A stretch of 24,457 nucleotides of DNA from Bacteroidales bacterium (GTDB taxonomy: Bacteria > Bacteroidota > Bacteroidia > Bacteroidales > Bacteroidaceae): assembly GCA_004555055.1 (NCBI GenBank), contig SFJN01000019.1, positions 1-24,457 on the forward strand, read 5' to 3'. Below, piece by piece: positions 22,614 to 24,457 of this stretch; position 1 is the first letter of the stretch; the number at the start of each line of letters is the position of its first letter. The notes under the pieces are model-generated. The model had not been told where the DNA came from, did no database searches, and saw only the letters and a program-made list of their open reading frames with translations. The translations under genes were made by a program, and so were the position numbers.

Positions 22614-24038
22614 TCAGTCCCTGTCATGCCCCTTTGCATAGCGGAGTCGCCACCGCCAGAATATGCCGGCAGAAATGATGGCCGAAACCACCCCCACCGC
22701 CACGGAGGGCAACTGCGGCAGGGAGAATCCCTCGGGAGCAGCAAGAATGTAGCTACTGACGACAAGCGTCATGAAGACAGCGGGCACGAGGGCTATCCAG
22801 AAGCAGCGACCGTGACGCACAAGCCACACCGTGACAGCCCAAAGCGTGAGGCAGGCCAACGTCTGGTTGCACCAGGCGAAATAGCGCCACAGCACACTGA
22901 AATCGATGCACATCAGCAGGGCACACAGGGCAAAGAGGGGGAGCGAAACCGCCAGACGCCGCCAAAGCCGATGCTGGTCGAAGTGCATCATCTCTGCCGC
23001 CGTAAGCCGCGCACTCCTCAGGGCGGTATCGCCGCTGCTGATAGGGGCGGCCACCACACCCAGAATGGCGAGCACCGCACCCACGGTACCCATCCACGAC
23101 GTGCAGACATTGTTCACCACCACCGAGGGATTGCCCATGGCGGCAAGCGCTTCGTAACTTCCGGCAAACTTGATGGCTGCTGCTGCCCATACGAGCGCCA
23201 CCACGCCCTCGGTGACCATCGACCCGTAGAAAATGCGGCGTCCGAGCGTCTCGCGCTGCAGGCACCGGGCCATCAGCGGACTTTGGGTGGCGTGGAAACC
23301 GCTGATGGCACCACAGGCGATGGTGATGCAGAGCATGGGGAACACGGGGATGTCCTTGGGATGATGCCCCGTCAGCCCGTCGGAGAGTTCAGGCATCCAT
23401 CCCTCATGGGTGAAGATGCAGACGCCGATGCCCACGGCCATCACCAACAGGGCAAGGCCGAAAACAGGATAGATGCGCCCAATGAGCTGGTTGATGGGGA
23501 GGACGGTGGCAAGGATGTAGTAGACGAAGATGACGACGCACCACCCCATCGGTGTGGCAAGGAATCCCCACCCCGGGGTGAAGGTACAGAGCAGACTGGC
23601 GGGGGTGACAACGAAGACGGCCGACACCAGGACAAGCAAGACGATGGTGAAAATACGGGAAAACACCAGTGCCCCACGCCCCAGTTCATGCCCGGCAATC
23701 TCGGGTAGCGTGGCACCCCCCTGACGCATGCTTACCATGCCGCAAAGGTAGTCGTGGACCGCACCGGCAAAGATGGTGCCGAAGACTATCCACAGATAGG
23801 CGGCAGGACCGAAGAGGATGCCCATGATGGCGCCGAAGATGGGGCCAGTGCCTGCAATGTTGAGAAACTGGATAAGATAGACCTTCCACGCCGGGAGTGG
23901 CATGAAGTCCACACCGTCGGCTTTAGAGAAACAGGGTGCCGGGCGGTTGTCGTCGGGGCGGAACACCTTTTCTACCAAGGTGCCGTAGAAAAGATAGCCC
24001 AGAAGAAGGGCAATGAGAGAGATGACAAAAGTGACCAT
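22614..24038 (-). CDS. cstA: CstA-family transporter (carbon starvation / pyruvate or peptide uptake)
   Basis: The 474-residue membrane protein has the CstA signature AGTGPIFGAIMG (62-73), preceded by LIQFLNI, and about 12 hydrophobic segments. E. coli CstA (701 residues) takes up pyruvate and has been linked to peptide uptake during carbon starvation; Bacteroidales members are shorter, near 475 residues, and lack the large C-terminal extension, as here. VHDYLCGMVSMRQGG (94-108) and GFHATQSPLMARCL (242-255) are further conserved blocks. The ATG at 24038 is the first start after the promoter element at 24138-24145. Substrate is inferred from the family. Confidence 0.93.
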   Translation of the reverse strand: MVTFVISLIALLLGYLFYGTLVEKVFRPDDNRPAPCFSKADGVDFMPLPAWKVYLIQFLNIAGTGPIFGAIMGILFGPAAYLWIVFGTIFAGAVHDYLCGMVSMRQGGATLPEIAGHELGRGALVFSRIFTIVLLVLVSAVFVVTPASLLCTFTPGWGFLATPMGWCVVIFVYYILATVLPINQLIGRIYPVFGLALLVMAVGIGVCIFTHEGWMPELSDGLTGHHPKDIPVFPMLCITIACGAISGFHATQSPLMARCLQRETLGRRIFYGSMVTEGVVALVWAAAAIKFAGSYEALAAMGNPSVVVNNVCTSWMGTVGAVLAILGVVAAPISSGDTALRSARLTAAEMMHFDQHRLWRRLAVSLPLFALCALLMCIDFSVLWRYFAWCNQTLACLTLWAVTVWLVRHGRCFWIALVPAVFMTLVVSSYILAAPEGFSLPQLPSVAVGVVSAIISAGIFWRWRLRYAKGHDRD

Positions 24039-24137
24039 AAGGGAAACAGATTTTCACAAAGGAAGCGGCAAACAAAGGCCGATGGCAGCCCGCCAAGGGT
24101 GACCACAACCAAAATGTCGCTTCGCAAAAGCCATCTG

Positions 24138-24145
24138 CAAATATA
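24138..24145 (-). promoter_or_regulatory. Promoter -7 element for the CstA-like gene
   Basis: TATATTTG on the minus strand, identical to the element before the SLC13 gene. No clear -33 element. Leader about 95 nt. Confidence 0.5.
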
Positions 24146-24285
24146 CGGCCTTCTATTCAAAGCATGCAGTGCCAACGCCGTGTTTTCTGAATTTTTCTGC
24201 CGATTTCCCTATGTTTTGCTTTTGTCAGCGTGTGAATTCCATCCTGGAAACCTAAGGTCATTCCCCAAGAGCCTTGTCCTCTGAA

Positions 24286-24457
24286 CTCGCTTAACGAAAC
24301 GTTGGTAATGCTACCTTCGTTTCTGTCGCTCGGCATAGTCCAAGTAAACTTAGCCTCTGCGCTCGCTTAACGAAACGTTGATATTGCTATCTTCGTTTCT
24401 TGCGCTCGGGATAGTCTAAGTAAACTTAGCCTCTCCTCTCGCTTAACGAAACGTTGG
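24286..24457. repeat. 76-bp tandem repeat array, running off the window
   Basis: Units begin at 24286, 24362 and 24438, exactly 76 bp apart; the third is cut by the window end. Each starts CTCGCTTAACGAAACGTTG and contains GAAACG/CGTTTC and a near-palindrome CTAAGTAAACTTAG (one mismatch in the first copy). A degenerate edge of an earlier unit seems present at about 24270-24285. Copies 1 and 2 differ at scattered single bases only. Total copy number is unknown. Confidence 0.9.

Larger units (their letters stand above)
24039..24457. other. Gene-free right edge: CstA leader and repeat array
   Basis: No credible gene. 24039-24145 is the leader and promoter of the CstA-like gene, 24146-24270 shows nothing recognisable, and from about 24270 the 76-bp tandem repeats begin. 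A minus-strand open frame runs through part of the repeats but is broken by stops, since 76 is not a multiple of three. Confidence 0.7.

Noticed and set aside
24286..24457. CRISPR array at the right edge
   Set aside because: The whole 76-bp unit repeats with no variable spacer, and no cas gene is near.
1..24457. Mobile elements, phage genes, tRNA or rRNA
   Set aside because: No transposase, integrase, phage or RNA-gene signature was recognised anywhere in the window.

Overview
The window looks like chromosomal DNA of a Bacteroidales bacterium, most likely Prevotella-like. Evidence: the -7 promoter hexamer family TAnnTTTG recurs upstream of genes, often with a TTG or TTTG about 20 nt further up. 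Typical gene content is also present: an adjacent lpxD-lpxC pair, a lipoprotein-type TamA (TamL), a glycine-lipid type acyltransferase pair, and a seven-helix membrane protein with an AraC-type DNA-binding tail. No phage, insertion sequence, CRISPR array, tRNA or rRNA was recognised. The species is inferred, not proven.

Layout. 1-2300 (minus): lpxD then lpxC for lipid A synthesis; LpxC stops exactly where Bacteroidales proteins normally continue into a fused FabZ domain. 2301-3800: 1.5 kb without a credible gene, rich in short inverted and direct repeats. 3801-7040 (minus): a membrane AraC-type regulator followed by a secreted family 20 beta-hexosaminidase. 7298-9256 (plus): two acyltransferases resembling GlsA and GlsB, closed by a strong bidirectional terminator. 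9410-11592 (minus): an SpoU-type rRNA/tRNA methyltransferase and a membrane family 2 glycosyltransferase. 11852-15099 (plus): TamL and a YycJ-like metallo-beta-lactamase-fold hydrolase. 15281-16447 (plus): a secreted Gly/Asn/Pro repeat protein and a 53-residue rubredoxin. 16678-19078 (plus): a short-chain dehydrogenase, a GNAT acetyltransferase and a FabK/nitronate monooxygenase-like flavoprotein. 19257-20762 (minus): an SLC13-type anion/sodium symporter. 20763-21466: a regulatory gap that appears to hold a minus-strand small RNA of about 175 nt with its own promoter, fold and terminator. 21467-22381 (plus): a zinc-type cation diffusion facilitator. 22614-24038 (minus): a CstA-type transporter. 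The window ends in a 76-bp tandem repeat array that runs off the edge.

A common theme is envelope building: lipid A (lpxD, lpxC), amino-acid lipids (glsA, glsB), outer-membrane protein assembly (tamL), a membrane glycosyltransferase and glycan breakdown (GH20). No single new multi-gene system stands out. The most interesting items are the candidate small RNA at about 21056-21230, the LpxC that lacks FabZ next to an exact 17-bp tandem duplication over its stop codon, the repeat cluster at 3052-3153, the 76-bp array at the right edge, and paired stem-loops in the leaders of the membrane regulator and of the methyltransferase gene.
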